This document shows, one piece after another, positions 24,622 through 33,661 of a stretch of 64,000 nucleotides of DNA (position 1 is the stretch's first letter; every line of letters begins with the position of its first letter). This DNA comes from Alcanivorax sp. S6407 (GTDB lineage: Bacteria > Pseudomonadota > Gammaproteobacteria > Pseudomonadales > Alcanivoracaceae): NCBI RefSeq assembly GCF_023016115.1, contig NZ_JALKBH010000002.1:582624-646623 (forward strand), read 5' to 3'. The position numbers and the translations under genes are program-made. The notes below the pieces were generated by a model. The model was not told the origin of the DNA, did no database searches, and saw only the letters and a list, made by a program, of their open reading frames with translations.

Positions 24622-24678
24622 CGCCCCTACCACCACCGTTGGTTCACTCAGAGGGAGCCCCACATGCCACCGCTTTTG

Positions 24679-24706
24679 CGTGTTGCCTGAAGCGTGATGC
24701 GTCTCT
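24679..24706 (+). repeat. degenerate heptad tract, CGTGTTG word
   Basis: Units CGTGTTG, CCTGAAG, CGTGATG, CGTCTCT, ending 2 bases before the stop of the PstS-like gene. Near-identical to 3284-3318. Confidence 0.8.
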
Positions 24707-24708
24707 GT

Positions 24709-25131
24709 TTAAGGCCGATAAACCACTTTCAACCCTTCCGGCACCCGGGTTTCTTCCAGGTAACCGACAAAGGACGGATCACTACCCACCAACAGGTTCA
24801 TCTCCCGCTCGCTGGACACTTCCCGTGGCGGCATGCCGCGCCCGGTAAAGATCATCCGCGCCCAGTAACTTTTCATCTGCTCGGCAGACTTGCCGGTGAC
24901 GTCCTGGTAGAAGGTGTTGCGAGTGGAACTGCCGTTGGGCAGATCCAGTGGCTTTACCGCCACGCCTGCCACCTTGCGCAACTGGCCATTGAAGATCTGC
25001 CGCACCTGGTTCTGGGTCAAGGCACCAATCTCGCTGGAGGCACCGACCACCACCACAGGGTCCGCCACGGCGCCCCCGTTAAGTAGCACTCCAGCCACCA
25101 CCAGCACGCTGGCTAGCAATCCTTTTTTCAC
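24709..25131 (-). CDS. small PstS-like phosphate-binding-type periplasmic protein
   Basis: 140 residues from a GTG at 25131 (GAGGGG upstream). This start yields a proper signal peptide (VKKGLLASVLVVAGVLLNGGAVAD) and avoids overlap with the porin gene. The mature part carries VVVVGASSEIGALTQNQVRQIFNGQLRKV and RNTFYQDVTGKSAEQMKSYWARMIFTGRG, typical of the short 'phosphate ABC transporter substrate-binding' proteins that are half the size of PstS. The ligand is not proven. The gene starts 10 bases after the porin stop, so porin and binding protein form one operon. Confidence 0.83.
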   Translation of the reverse strand: MKKGLLASVLVVAGVLLNGGAVADPVVVVGASSEIGALTQNQVRQIFNGQLRKVAGVAVKPLDLPNGSSTRNTFYQDVTGKSAEQMKSYWARMIFTGRGMPPREVSSEREMNLLVGSDPSFVGYLEETRVPEGLKVVYRP

Positions 25132-25141
25132 TGTTTTCCCC

Positions 25142-26407
25142 TCAAAAAACCAGATCGACAGACAGGCGAACGACAGACGCATGGTCATCCTTCAACGGGC
25201 CGCCATCGGTTGAAAAAAAGCCATTGGATGACAGTTCATCATCCGAAAAATCGTAGTAATAACTGTACTCGCCCTTCAGGGCAACGCTGTCGGTGAGAGA
25301 ATAACGCAATCCCGCCGTCCATCCCTTCTGCTGCTCGGCCAGTTGATCCTGCAAGATGCGCGGATCAATCCCGCTGCCTTCCAGCTGGGGCAGATAACTG
25401 TCTTCCAGGTCATGACCTTCCACCGACGTCCAGGTGACCAGCGGCATCCATTTACCCAGATATTTCCCAAGGGAGACGTAACCACTACGGGCACTGGGAT
25501 ACCAGTTGCCAAAGTTCAACAAGGCCGCTTCACTGGCAAAGAACCAGCTACCGTTATCGTACTGCAGCCCCACCCCTCCGAAATAGGTGTAGACCTTGTC
25601 AAAGGTCAGCCCGAGCAGGGAGGTCAGGCCACTGCTCAAGCCGTCCAGCTCGTCGTCGGCCACTGTCACCGATGCACCGGAATAGGCCGCACGCAGCGTC
25701 CAGTCATTCCAGCGGCTGGTCAGATTGATACCGCTGAGATCATCAGCCTGGAAGGTCACCCCACCCGCACGGGCACCGGAATCCACCGTGCTCGACCCCC
25801 AGAAACCGGCCAGACGATGAAATACCGGGCCGGTGGAGAAAGACCAAGCAAGTTCCATACCTTCCATGGTCTTGATCGGCGCCAGCAGGTATACCTCTGC
25901 CGGCGGCGTCACCCAGGGGTAAGCATAGCCCACGTCGACATACTGGGAGTGCATATAGAAAGGGGCAACAATGCGGCCAGCCTTGACGCTGACAGAATCG
26001 CTGAGCGCGTAGTCCAGGTAACCCCACTGAATTTCCGCATCAAAATTGTCCACACCGGTGGCGACCATCTGCACCACGGCCTGCGCCCGGTCATTGATAC
26101 TGGCATTGAACTGTACCCCGGCACGGGTAAGGGCATCGTGACTCCATTCATCACCGGAGCCATCCACAAAGGTGGCATCGCCGTTTTCCGCCGGCGCATC
26201 GGCTCGGCTCATGCCGGCAGAGAGGAACCCGTTGATGGTGAGTCGTTCCTCATTATTGAGAGTGCCTTCCAGCTCTTGCTGTTCCAGGCGCTGCAGACGC
26301 TGCTCGTACTCGCGCAGCCGTTGTTCGAGATCACCATTACTTGTTTCGGCCAGGGCCGGCGTGGTTACCAGCGCCATGCCGAGCATGGCAAAAATCGTTA
26401 TCTTCAT
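25142..26407 (-). CDS. outer membrane porin with N-terminal coiled coil
   Basis: 421 residues from the ATG at 26407. Signal peptide 1-20 (ends ALAET), then a short coiled coil (DLEQRLREYEQRLQRLEQQELEG), as in DcaP/OprO-type trimeric porins. Then come beta-strands with GFLSAGMSRAD, AGRIVAPFYMHSQYVDVGYAYPWV and a C-terminal VVRLSVDLVF ending in phenylalanine. The layout suggests a trimeric outer membrane channel. Pairing with a PstS-like protein suggests an anionic solute such as phosphate, by inference. No clear Pho box was found upstream by eye. Confidence 0.83.
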   Translation of the reverse strand: MKITIFAMLGMALVTTPALAETSNGDLEQRLREYEQRLQRLEQQELEGTLNNEERLTINGFLSAGMSRADAPAENGDATFVDGSGDEWSHDALTRAGVQFNASINDRAQAVVQMVATGVDNFDAEIQWGYLDYALSDSVSVKAGRIVAPFYMHSQYVDVGYAYPWVTPPAEVYLLAPIKTMEGMELAWSFSTGPVFHRLAGFWGSSTVDSGARAGGVTFQADDLSGINLTSRWNDWTLRAAYSGASVTVADDELDGLSSGLTSLLGLTFDKVYTYFGGVGLQYDNGSWFFASEAALLNFGNWYPSARSGYVSLGKYLGKWMPLVTWTSVEGHDLEDSYLPQLEGSGIDPRILQDQLAEQQKGWTAGLRYSLTDSVALKGEYSYYYDFSDDELSSNGFFSTDGGPLKDDHASVVRLSVDLVF

Positions 26408-26477
26408 GATCGCCCCATCGATATACGTCGTTCCCCCTACCCAGAGATACGACAAACGGGCGACATTATGCGGATTC

Positions 26478-26508
26478 AGCCAGCCCCTTCAAGGCTCGGA
26501 AGGGGCTG
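26478..26508 (-). terminator. stem-loop at the end of the sco-pcuAC unit
   Basis: CAGCCCCTTC pairs with GAAGGGGCTG, extended by GCGGAT/ATCCGC with small bulges. It overlaps the last codons of the PCu(A)C gene. There is no long T-run, so it may instead protect the 3' end. Confidence 0.5.
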
Positions 26509-26935
26509 ATCCGCTGACCGGAAAGTCACCACACACGGGCTCTCCATCCGCCTGTTCCAGGCAGACCTGGACGCTCTCCCCTGCCGCCGGCACCCGTGAC
26601 AGATGCATCAACATCAGGTGCATGCCCCCCGGGGCAAACGACACGCTGGCACCGGCGGGAATCTCCACCTTGCCCAGGTGGCGCATACGGCGGGTGCCAT
26701 CTTCCTGCATGGACATATCATGCAGCATCACATGGCCGGCAATCGCGGTATGCGCCCCGGTGACAGCCACGGCGTCTGGCCCGGTATTGGTCACCGTCAC
26801 ATAACCCGCCATGGTCGGGGAGACCGGCGGCACAGCCCGCAACCATGCCTGGCTGAGCACCAGCTCCGCCTGCACCGGTGCGGCCAGCACCATGGCCACC
26901 CCGATCATTGCGACCTTAGAGAAGACTTTCTGCAT
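26489..26935 (-). CDS. periplasmic copper chaperone PCu(A)C
   Basis: 148 residues from the ATG at 26935 (GAGGTGGCAGGTG upstream). Signal peptide 1-23. The copper motif H(M)X10MX21HXM is visible: HVMLHDMSMQEDGTRRM, then the second half GGMHLMLM. The protein carries Cu(I) in the periplasm and works with Sco proteins to build the CuA or CuB site of cytochrome c oxidase. Its start overlaps the end of the sco gene by 20 bases, confirming the pairing. Confidence 0.92.
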   Translation of the reverse strand: MQKVFSKVAMIGVAMVLAAPVQAELVLSQAWLRAVPPVSPTMAGYVTVTNTGPDAVAVTGAHTAIAGHVMLHDMSMQEDGTRRMRHLGKVEIPAGASVSFAPGGMHLMLMHLSRVPAAGESVQVCLEQADGEPVCGDFPVSGSAPSEP

Positions 26936-27482
26936 CACCTGCCACCTCTTCAATATTGAAATCCGCCGGATACAGCTTGCGCACTCGCGCCTGGTCATCC
27001 AGCAGGTAGATATAGTCGCTGTGGGTGAAGAGATAGTTTTCCTCTTCTTTCCCCTTGATAAACACCACCCCGTACTTTTCCGCCACCTGGCGAATATCCT
27101 GCAGCGAACCGGTCAGGCCAACCATACCCGCCTTGAACCAGGGCAGGTATTCCTTGAGATGTTTCGCCGTATCCCGTTCAGGATCAAAGGTAATGAACAC
27201 CGGCTGCACCTGATCCGCCAGCCCCGCCTCCTCCAGCGAGCGATACACCTGGGCCACCCGAGCCAGCACCGCCGGACAGATATCCGGGCAATGGGTGTAG
27301 CCGAAAAACAGAATGGACACCTGGCCCTTCAGGTCGGACTGGGTAAACGGCTGGCCATTCTGGTCGGTCAGTGTGAACTCACCCCCCAGACGGGTATTGA
27401 TGGGGAGATCACTCTCCGGCTTGTCACACCCGGCCAGCAGTAACACTAGCAGCAGCGGCAGGATGTACGGCAGTTTTCGCAT
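26916..27482 (-). CDS. SCO1/SenC family copper-binding lipoprotein
   Basis: 188 residues. Lipobox LLLAGC anchors it to the membrane. The thioredoxin-fold copper site GYTHCPDICP has the CxxxC pair, and the distal histidine is in YLFTHSDYIYLLD. Sco proteins insert copper or reduce cysteines in cytochrome oxidase subunit II. CGGAG precedes the ATG. It is followed by pcuAC with overlap and is divergent from miaB. Confidence 0.93.
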   Translation of the reverse strand: MRKLPYILPLLLVLLLAGCDKPESDLPINTRLGGEFTLTDQNGQPFTQSDLKGQVSILFFGYTHCPDICPAVLARVAQVYRSLEEAGLADQVQPVFITFDPERDTAKHLKEYLPWFKAGMVGLTGSLQDIRQVAEKYGVVFIKGKEEENYLFTHSDYIYLLDDQARVRKLYPADFNIEEVAGDAESLL

Positions 27483-27503
27483 GATCGCTCCGGTTGGTAT
27501 AAT
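27474..27503 (+). promoter_or_regulatory. candidate sigma70 promoter for miaB
   Basis: A perfect -10 TATAAT at 27498-27503. The -35 (TTTTCG, 27474-27479) is weak and lies over the sco start codon; spacing is 18 bases. The miaB start is 74 bases downstream of the -10. Confidence 0.5.
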
Positions 27504-27576
27504 CCGCGCCCATTTTGACGCTATTCAACGGTTAGGCAAGCCAAAACGGCTCGCTGCCCCTTGATGGAGGTGCCCC

Positions 27577-28914
27577 TTGGCACGCAAGCTTTTTATCCAG
27601 ACCCACGGCTGCCAGATGAACGAGTACGACTCCACCCGCATGGTGGACTTGCTCGAATCCAGCCACGGCCTTGAGCAAACCGACAATCCCGACGAAGCGG
27701 ATGTGCTGCTGCTCAATACCTGTTCCATCCGTGAAAAGGCCCAGGAAAAGGTCTTTCACCAGCTTGGCCGCTGGAAAAAGCTCAAGGACGCCAACCCCGA
27801 CATGATTATCGGTGTGGGCGGCTGTGTGGCCAGTCAGGAAGGGGAAGCCATTCGTGAACGCGCGCCCTACGTGGACGTGGTGTTCGGCCCCCAGACCCTG
27901 CACCGTCTGCCCGGGCTGATCACCCAGGCCGCCAGCACCCGTGAGCTGGCCATTGATGTGACCTTCCCGGAGATCGAAAAGTTCGACAGTCTGCCGGAAC
28001 CCAGTGTGGATGGCCCCACCGCGTTCGTCTCCATCATGGAAGGCTGCTCCAAGTACTGCACCTTCTGCGTGGTGCCCTATACCCGCGGGGAGGAAGTGAG
28101 CCGCCCGGTGCAGCCAGTGCTGGACGAGATCGAGCATCTGGCGGAAATGGGCGTGCGCGAGGTCAACCTGCTGGGTCAGAACGTGAATGCCTACCAGGGC
28201 AAGGGCGCCAGTGGCGAAACCCTGGACCTGGCCGACCTGATCCTGTTGATCCGGGATATCGACGGTATCGACCGCATCCGCTACACCACCAGCCACCCGG
28301 TGGAGTTTTCCGATGCGCTGATTCAGGTGTATGAAGAGGTGCCGGAGCTGGTCAGCCACCTGCACCTGCCGGTGCAGTCCGGTTCCGACCGTATCCTGGC
28401 CATGATGAAACGCAACCACATGGTGCTGGAATACAAGAGCAAGCTGCGCAAGCTCAAGCGGATTCGCCCGGACATCTCCTTCAGTTCCGATTTCATCATC
28501 GGCTTCCCCGGGGAAACGGATCGGGATTTCGAAGACACCATGGACCTGATCCACGAGATCGGTTTCGACATGTCCTTCAGCTTTATCTACAGCGCCCGGC
28601 CCGGCACGCCGGCGGCAGACCTGCCCGATGATGTTCCCATGGACGTGAAGAAACAGCGCCTGGCCATTCTGCAGCAACGCATCAACCAGAACGCCCAGGA
28701 CATTTCCCGCAAGATGGTGGGCAGCACCCAGCGTATTCTGGTGGATGGTTTTTCCAAGAAGGACCCGGGCCAGCTCAAGGGCCGCACCGAGAATAACCGG
28801 GTAGTGAACTTTCGCAGTGATGACACGGATCTGATCGGCAAGTTCGTGGACATTACCATTGCCGAAGCCTACAGCAATTCCCTGCTGGGCACAGAACCAC
28901 GTAACCCGGGCTAA
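27577..28914 (+). CDS. miaB: tRNA-2-methylthio-N6-dimethylallyladenosine synthase MiaB
   Basis: 445 residues. The start is TTG, with GGAGG six bases upstream. The MTTase N-terminal domain has cluster cysteines Cys12, Cys49 and Cys83. The radical-SAM motif is C157-x3-C161-x2-C164, and a TRAM domain occupies about 375-440 ([11 protein letters not shown]). The enzyme adds a methylthio group to i6A37 of tRNAs reading UNN codons. It opens the conserved miaB-ybeZ-ybeY-corC-lnt group, but here a 2 kb minus-strand lipoprotein gene separates it from ybeZ. Confidence 0.97.
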   Translation: MARKLFIQTHGCQMNEYDSTRMVDLLESSHGLEQTDNPDEADVLLLNTCSIREKAQEKVFHQLGRWKKLKDANPDMIIGVGGCVASQEGEAIRERAPYVDVVFGPQTLHRLPGLITQAASTRELAIDVTFPEIEKFDSLPEPSVDGPTAFVSIMEGCSKYCTFCVVPYTRGEEVSRPVQPVLDEIEHLAEMGVREVNLLGQNVNAYQGKGASGETLDLADLILLIRDIDGIDRIRYTTSHPVEFSDALIQVYEEVPELVSHLHLPVQSGSDRILAMMKRNHMVLEYKSKLRKLKRIRPDISFSSDFIIGFPGETDRDFEDTMDLIHEIGFDMSFSFIYSARPGTPAADLPDDVPMDVKKQRLAILQQRINQNAQDISRKMVGSTQRILVDGFSKKDPGQLKGRTENNRVVNFRSDDTDLIGKFVDITIAEAYSNSLLGTEPRNPG

Positions 28915-28925
28915 ACCCGGGTTAC
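28901..28925. terminator. stem-loop enclosing the miaB stop codon
   Basis: GTAACCCGGG and CCCGGGTTAC form a perfect 10-base stem around CTAAA, and the miaB stop TAA is in the loop. It lies between converging genes. There is no T-run, so termination is probable but unproven. Confidence 0.6.
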
Positions 28926-28944
28926 GGTTCACACTACAGGCGGA

Positions 28945-30984
28945 TTACGGGTTGCTTTGCCGCAGGCCATCGTCATCCCGCATCGGTGCCAGATAATCCG
29001 GCAGCAACACCACCGACTCCGGATTGTTCTGGGCAAAGCTGGCATCCGGTTTCACGTCACCACCAGCGCTGTCCAACAGGTTGTCGAAACGCAGCACCTG
29101 CTTCTGCGACTTTTCCGCCACATACAGGCTGGATCCATCCCAGGCGATATCCACCGGGTTACCCAGCTGGGTGTTGCCCACCGCGTTATTGTCACCGTCA
29201 TCAATACTGATCGACACCGGCGTATTGCCGTCGGCACGATCAGCCTGCTCGAGGACATACAGCTTGCCATCCGTGGGGTTGGCACCACTGCCCACATCGG
29301 AAACGATCAGCACATTGCGGTCGGCCACATACACAATCCCGTGCAGATTGGTGGGGGCTGCCACCGGCATGCCACCGATGGTGGGGGTAATGGTGCGATC
29401 CGGACCACCGGCACCACGATCAACACTGTAGTCTTCGAACACCGCGACGGTGCCGTTGACCAGTGCCACATAGAGAGTGTCACTGTCCGGATCATAGTCC
29501 AGATCCCAGGGCGCCACGCCCAACGAGGTCTCGTACAGCGGCGCCACATTGCCACCCGCCTGGGCGCCAAACACCTTCACCGCAGGGTCACCATTGTCGG
29601 TCACCAGCACCAGACCCAGCTCATCGGCCACATCAAAGCCTTTCGGGCTGACCAGCCCCGTGTTGGCACCGCTCAACATGCGATCCCGGCTGACAGAGAA
29701 GGTTTCGCCGTCCCGGGCCACACCCAGCCTGTTGATGACCGCCAACATGCCAGTGCTGGGACTCCCCTGATCATCGGCGCTGATATACACGTCACCCAAT
29801 TGGTTCACGCTGACACTTTCCAGGGACCCGCCCACGGTAAAGCTACGCGTCACCATGGAAAGATCCGTATCCAGCACCACCACATCCGGTTCGCCCATCA
29901 ACGGCGGATTGCTGGTCACCAGCACACCCTCGATATCAATGCGGGTGTCATCAATATCAGAAACGTCCGCGCCCAGCGGCACTGTCGCGTCGCGGAGCAG
30001 CGACTCTGGCTTCACCGAATCCACCACCCGGGAAGGGGCGATGTCGCCTGACTCACCGGCAAAAATATTGTTGTAGACCAGAATCGCATCATTGGATTTT
30101 TCCGCGATAAAGGCACGATTGCCTTCCAGAATCATATCCACGGGATTGCCCAACAGGGTGGAGGGTCCCGCGATAGTGCGATCCGGGGTGACCATGCCTT
30201 CGGCGGTACTGGCATTGGAGATCACGTAGATCTTGCCGTCATCAGGATCGGCGGCACTCCCCACATCCGTCACCACCAGGGTGTCGATATCCGCCCGGTA
30301 GGCGATGCCGTGAATATTGGAAACGGCCATGCCGTCCCCAGGGGTAATGGTGCGCGCATTCATGGCCGAGAAGTTGCCAGCCACATAATTATCGATCACC
30401 AGCACAGTGCCATTGGTCATGGCCAGAAACGCACGATCCTGAGTTTCGTTGTAGACCAGATCCCAGGCATTACCTGACAAGCTGGTGGTAGCCAGCGGAG
30501 TGGCATTGGTTCCCGCTGCCGAGCCATACACTTCAATGCTGTTGCCATTCACGTTGGCCGCAAAGATCAAACCGGCCCGGTGAGCAATGGCAATACCCTT
30601 GATATTTGCCGAGCCAGGCGCCGCCACTTTGCGATCCAGCGCCAGATTGCTCATGGTGCCGTCCTTGCGAAGGGATGCCCGGTGAACCACCTGAAACTCA
30701 CTGGGTGAAGCGGTGATATCGCTGGCCCCGTAAAGGTTTCCCAACAGGTCCAGCACGATGCCTTCATTGGCTTCTGACTGGAAGGTGGCCTCCACCTCCA
30801 GATTCGGACCCAATCGATCAATCTGCCCCTTGTTGTCCGCGCCGTTGTGCATCACCAGCAGCGGCGCTGAACGTGCACTGGCGGGTACGACCTGCCGGTT
30901 GCTGTTACTGCCTGAACCACATCCCACCAGAGTTAGCGCGGCTGCCACCGTCAAACCCGTAAACCACTGCATCTCGCCGTTCAT
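28945..30984 (-). CDS. large lipoprotein with duplicated beta-propeller (NHL/YVTN-like) halves
   Basis: 679 residues from the ATG at 30984 with AGGAGCGACAAC upstream. Lipobox LTLVGC. The protein is a tandem duplication: each half contains, in order, a 'GN..APL..TSL...WDL.Y....D..Y.A..NGTV.V...Y' block, a 'NLHGI.Y.AD...L.VSDVGS.A.P.DGK.YV' block and a 'LGNPVDI..DG...Y.AEKS...VL..NN' block. Such repeats fold as beta-propellers that bind proteins or sugars. The protein is probably surface- or periplasm-exposed. I know no function for this family. It sits between miaB and ybeZ on the opposite strand. Confidence 0.8.
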   Translation of the reverse strand: MNGEMQWFTGLTVAAALTLVGCGSGSNSNRQVVPASARSAPLLVMHNGADNKGQIDRLGPNLEVEATFQSEANEGIVLDLLGNLYGASDITASPSEFQVVHRASLRKDGTMSNLALDRKVAAPGSANIKGIAIAHRAGLIFAANVNGNSIEVYGSAAGTNATPLATTSLSGNAWDLVYNETQDRAFLAMTNGTVLVIDNYVAGNFSAMNARTITPGDGMAVSNIHGIAYRADIDTLVVTDVGSAADPDDGKIYVISNASTAEGMVTPDRTIAGPSTLLGNPVDMILEGNRAFIAEKSNDAILVYNNIFAGESGDIAPSRVVDSVKPESLLRDATVPLGADVSDIDDTRIDIEGVLVTSNPPLMGEPDVVVLDTDLSMVTRSFTVGGSLESVSVNQLGDVYISADDQGSPSTGMLAVINRLGVARDGETFSVSRDRMLSGANTGLVSPKGFDVADELGLVLVTDNGDPAVKVFGAQAGGNVAPLYETSLGVAPWDLDYDPDSDTLYVALVNGTVAVFEDYSVDRGAGGPDRTITPTIGGMPVAAPTNLHGIVYVADRNVLIVSDVGSGANPTDGKLYVLEQADRADGNTPVSISIDDGDNNAVGNTQLGNPVDIAWDGSSLYVAEKSQKQVLRFDNLLDSAGGDVKPDASFAQNNPESVVLLPDYLAPMRDDDGLRQSNP

Positions 30985-31275
30985 GTTGTCGCTCCTGATC
31001 ATTCCATGACGTTGGCAAACGCAGAAAGTTGCGCTTGCACAAGGAGTTACGGCACACCTGCCAGAGCGGATGTAGCGAAGCGCAAGGATTCGTAGTCGCC
31101 AGGTAACCGCTGCGCCCCAAGCGTTACCAGACTGTGCCTGCCCCGCCCCTTGCTAACCGGCCATCTGCGGCGTTAGGCTGCCCGGGCTCAAACACTGCGA
31201 ATTCTCTTCCCCGGAGCCAGCCTTCGGAGTATTCTGAAACCCTTTGCAACAGCCCGCAGGGCCACCTTTTCCATC

Positions 31276-32280
31276 TTGGACAAACCACTCGCTTCACAGC
31301 ATATCCGTCTCGAACCCAACGATTCCCGTCGCCTGGCCAGTCTGTGCGGTCATCTGGATGAGCACATCAAACAGATCGCCAATCGCCTGCACGTGGACAT
31401 CCACAATCGTGGCAACCAGTTTCACCTCTCCGGCGAGCCGGATCTGGTGGAGGCCGCGGCCACTATTCTTGCAGAGCTTTACGACCAGACCCGGGACGGT
31501 ACCGAACTGACCCCGGAAATGGTGCACCTTCACCTGCAGCAATCCAGCGTGGCCGAAAAAGCCACCGCAAATGATGCAGACAATACCGTGCCCTTTCCGT
31601 CCGACGACGTGGTCATTCGTACCCGCCGGGTGAAGATCAAGCCCCGTGGCGCGCACCAGCGCGAATACGTGAAAAGTGTGCAGAAATACGACATCAACTT
31701 TGGTGTCGGCCCTGCGGGTACCGGCAAGACCTGGCTGGCGGTGGCCTGCGCTGTGGACGCTCTGGAAAAGGCAGAGGTGCAACGCATCCTGCTGGTGCGC
31801 CCGGCGGTGGAAGCCGGGGAAAAGCTGGGCTTTCTGCCTGGCGATCTGGCCGAAAAGATCGACCCCTACCTGCGCCCGCTCTATGACGCCCTGTATGAAA
31901 TGCTCGGTTTCGAAAAGGTCGCCAAGCTGATGGATCGCATGGTCATTGAAGTTGCCCCGCTGGCGTACATGCGCGGCCGCACCCTCAACAACAGCTTCGT
32001 GATTCTGGATGAAGCCCAGAACACCACGCCGGAACAGATGAAGATGTTCCTCACCCGGATCGGTTTCGGCACCCGTGCCGTGATCACCGGCGATGTCACC
32101 CAGGTGGATCTGCCCCGCCATCAGCGCTCCGGGCTGGTCAACACCCTGGAAGTACTGGAAGAAGTGAAAGGCATCGGGGTCACCCGTTTCGACAGCAAGG
32201 ATGTGGTTCGTCACCCCCTGGTTCAACGTATTGTAGAGGCCTACGACCGTCATGAGCGGGATACCGACACCCAGCGTTGA
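31276..32280 (+). CDS. ybeZ: PhoH family ATPase YbeZ
   Basis: 334 residues. The start appears to be a TTG (MDKPLASQ) with only a weak ribosome site, so the start is uncertain by a few codons. An N-terminal KH-like region (about 8-70) is followed by the PhoH ATPase: Walker A GPAGTGKT at 145-152, [18 protein letters not shown], Walker B VILDEAQN. YbeZ works with YbeY, an rRNA maturation RNase, and overlaps its gene by 29 bases. Confidence 0.94.
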   Translation: MDKPLASQHIRLEPNDSRRLASLCGHLDEHIKQIANRLHVDIHNRGNQFHLSGEPDLVEAAATILAELYDQTRDGTELTPEMVHLHLQQSSVAEKATANDADNTVPFPSDDVVIRTRRVKIKPRGAHQREYVKSVQKYDINFGVGPAGTGKTWLAVACAVDALEKAEVQRILLVRPAVEAGEKLGFLPGDLAEKIDPYLRPLYDALYEMLGFEKVAKLMDRMVIEVAPLAYMRGRTLNNSFVILDEAQNTTPEQMKMFLTRIGFGTRAVITGDVTQVDLPRHQRSGLVNTLEVLEEVKGIGVTRFDSKDVVRHPLVQRIVEAYDRHERDTDTQR

Positions 32281-32749
32281 CATCCAGTGGGCCAGTGACG
32301 CCCCGGATGCCCCGGATGAAAGCCAGCTGAGCGGCTGGGCACGCCATGCGGCCCAGGTTGCTGGCGGCGTGGCCGGTGACATCACCCTGCGCATCGTCGA
32401 TGAAGACGAAATTCGCGAGCTGAACCGGGATTATCGCGGCAAGGACAAGCCCACCAATGTGCTGTCTTTCCCGTTCGAGATGCCCGAAGGCCTGCCCGCC
32501 GACGCCATGGAGCCGTTGCTCGGTGACATCATCATCTGTGACAGCGTGGTGCGTCAGGAAGCGGATGAACAGCACAAGCCCCTGCAGGCACACTGGGCCC
32601 ATATGGTGACCCACGGTGTACTGCACCTGCTCGGCTATGATCATATTGATGACGATGACGCCGCCGTCATGGAAGCCCTGGAAATTCGTGCTTTGGCCGA
32701 GCAGGGGTTCGACGACCCCTATGGCGAGTCAACCGACAACACCAATTGA
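32252..32749 (+). CDS. ybeY: endoribonuclease YbeY (rRNA maturation)
   Basis: 165 residues. The zinc site is complete: [11 protein letters not shown] with His121, His125 and His131. The upstream part contains [15 protein letters not shown] and [10 protein letters not shown], typical of the family. YbeY trims 16S rRNA 3' ends and takes part in ribosome quality control. It overlaps ybeZ by 29 bases and precedes corC by 24 bases. Confidence 0.96.
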   Translation: MSGIPTPSVDIQWASDAPDAPDESQLSGWARHAAQVAGGVAGDITLRIVDEDEIRELNRDYRGKDKPTNVLSFPFEMPEGLPADAMEPLLGDIIICDSVVRQEADEQHKPLQAHWAHMVTHGVLHLLGYDHIDDDDAAVMEALEIRALAEQGFDDPYGESTDNTN

Positions 32750-32773
32750 TAACAAAGTGGAGCAAGACCCCTG

Positions 32774-33661
32774 ATGTCAGACGATTATTCGGATAACGGT
32801 ACCAGCCGAAGTTGGTTGGAGCGTGTCGGCCAGTTTTTCTCTTCCACACCGGGCGACCGGTCGGAGCTGCTGGATCTGATGCGCTCCATGCGCGACAGCG
32901 ACGTTATTGACGGGGATACCCTCGGCATCATCGAAGGGGCCATCGGCGTGGCCGACATGCAGGTGCGGGAGATCATGATTCCCCGCTCGCAGATGGTCAG
33001 CATCCGCTCCAGCTCCGACCCACGGGACTTCTTGCCTACCATTATCGACTGCGCCCATTCCCGCTTCCCGGTACTGGGTGACGACCCGGACGAAGTCATC
33101 GGCATCCTGCTGGCCAAGGATCTGCTACCGCTGATCCTTGATCCCGCCCGTATGGACCGTTTTGCCATCAAGGATCACATCCGTTCGGCTATGGTAGTAC
33201 CGGAAGCCAAGCGTCTCGATTCCCTGCTGCGCGAGTTTCGCATCAGCCGTAATCACATGGCCATCGTGGTCAATGAGTACGGTGGCGTCGCCGGCCTGGT
33301 CACCATCGAAGACGTACTGGAACAGATCGTCGGCGAAATCGAAGACGAACACGATATCGAAGAAGACGACTACCTGATCAAGGATCTGGATCACGACGAA
33401 TATACCGTCAAGGCACTGACGCCCATCGACGACTTCAACGAACACTTCGACTGCGACTTCAGCGATGAAGAGTTCGACACCATCGGGGGATTGGTGATGC
33501 AGAAGTTCGGGCGCCTGCCGGGCCGCGATGAAAGCGTGGACCTGGACGGCTACCGCTTCACCGTACTCAGTGCTGATGGCCGAACCATACGATTGTTGCG
33601 CGTGACTCCGCCGGGGGAAAACAATAATGAACCCACCACTGAACAGCAGGCCAGCGACTGA
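32774..33661 (+). CDS. corC: CorC/HlyC family protein (CBS pair plus transporter-associated domain)
   Basis: 295 residues. Opens with a cytoplasmic region (VIDGDTLGIIEGAIGVADMQVREIMIPRSQMV), then two CBS domains (about 70-130 and 135-190) with VNEYGGVAGLVTIEDVLEQIVGEIEDEHD, and a CorC_HlyC domain (about 205-285). It lacks membrane spans, as CorC does. CorC is linked to magnesium and cobalt efflux and binds adenine nucleotides. In most relatives lnt follows directly; here a pseudo-rhomboid gene begins inside its last 35 bases. Confidence 0.94.
   Translation: MSDDYSDNGTSRSWLERVGQFFSSTPGDRSELLDLMRSMRDSDVIDGDTLGIIEGAIGVADMQVREIMIPRSQMVSIRSSSDPRDFLPTIIDCAHSRFPVLGDDPDEVIGILLAKDLLPLILDPARMDRFAIKDHIRSAMVVPEAKRLDSLLREFRISRNHMAIVVNEYGGVAGLVTIEDVLEQIVGEIEDEHDIEEDDYLIKDLDHDEYTVKALTPIDDFNEHFDCDFSDEEFDTIGGLVMQKFGRLPGRDESVDLDGYRFTVLSADGRTIRLLRVTPPGENNNEPTTEQQASD

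Noticed and set aside
27532-28932. 466-codon minus-strand frame opposite miaB
   Set aside because: Shadow frame with no recognisable domain; miaB carries all catalytic motifs.
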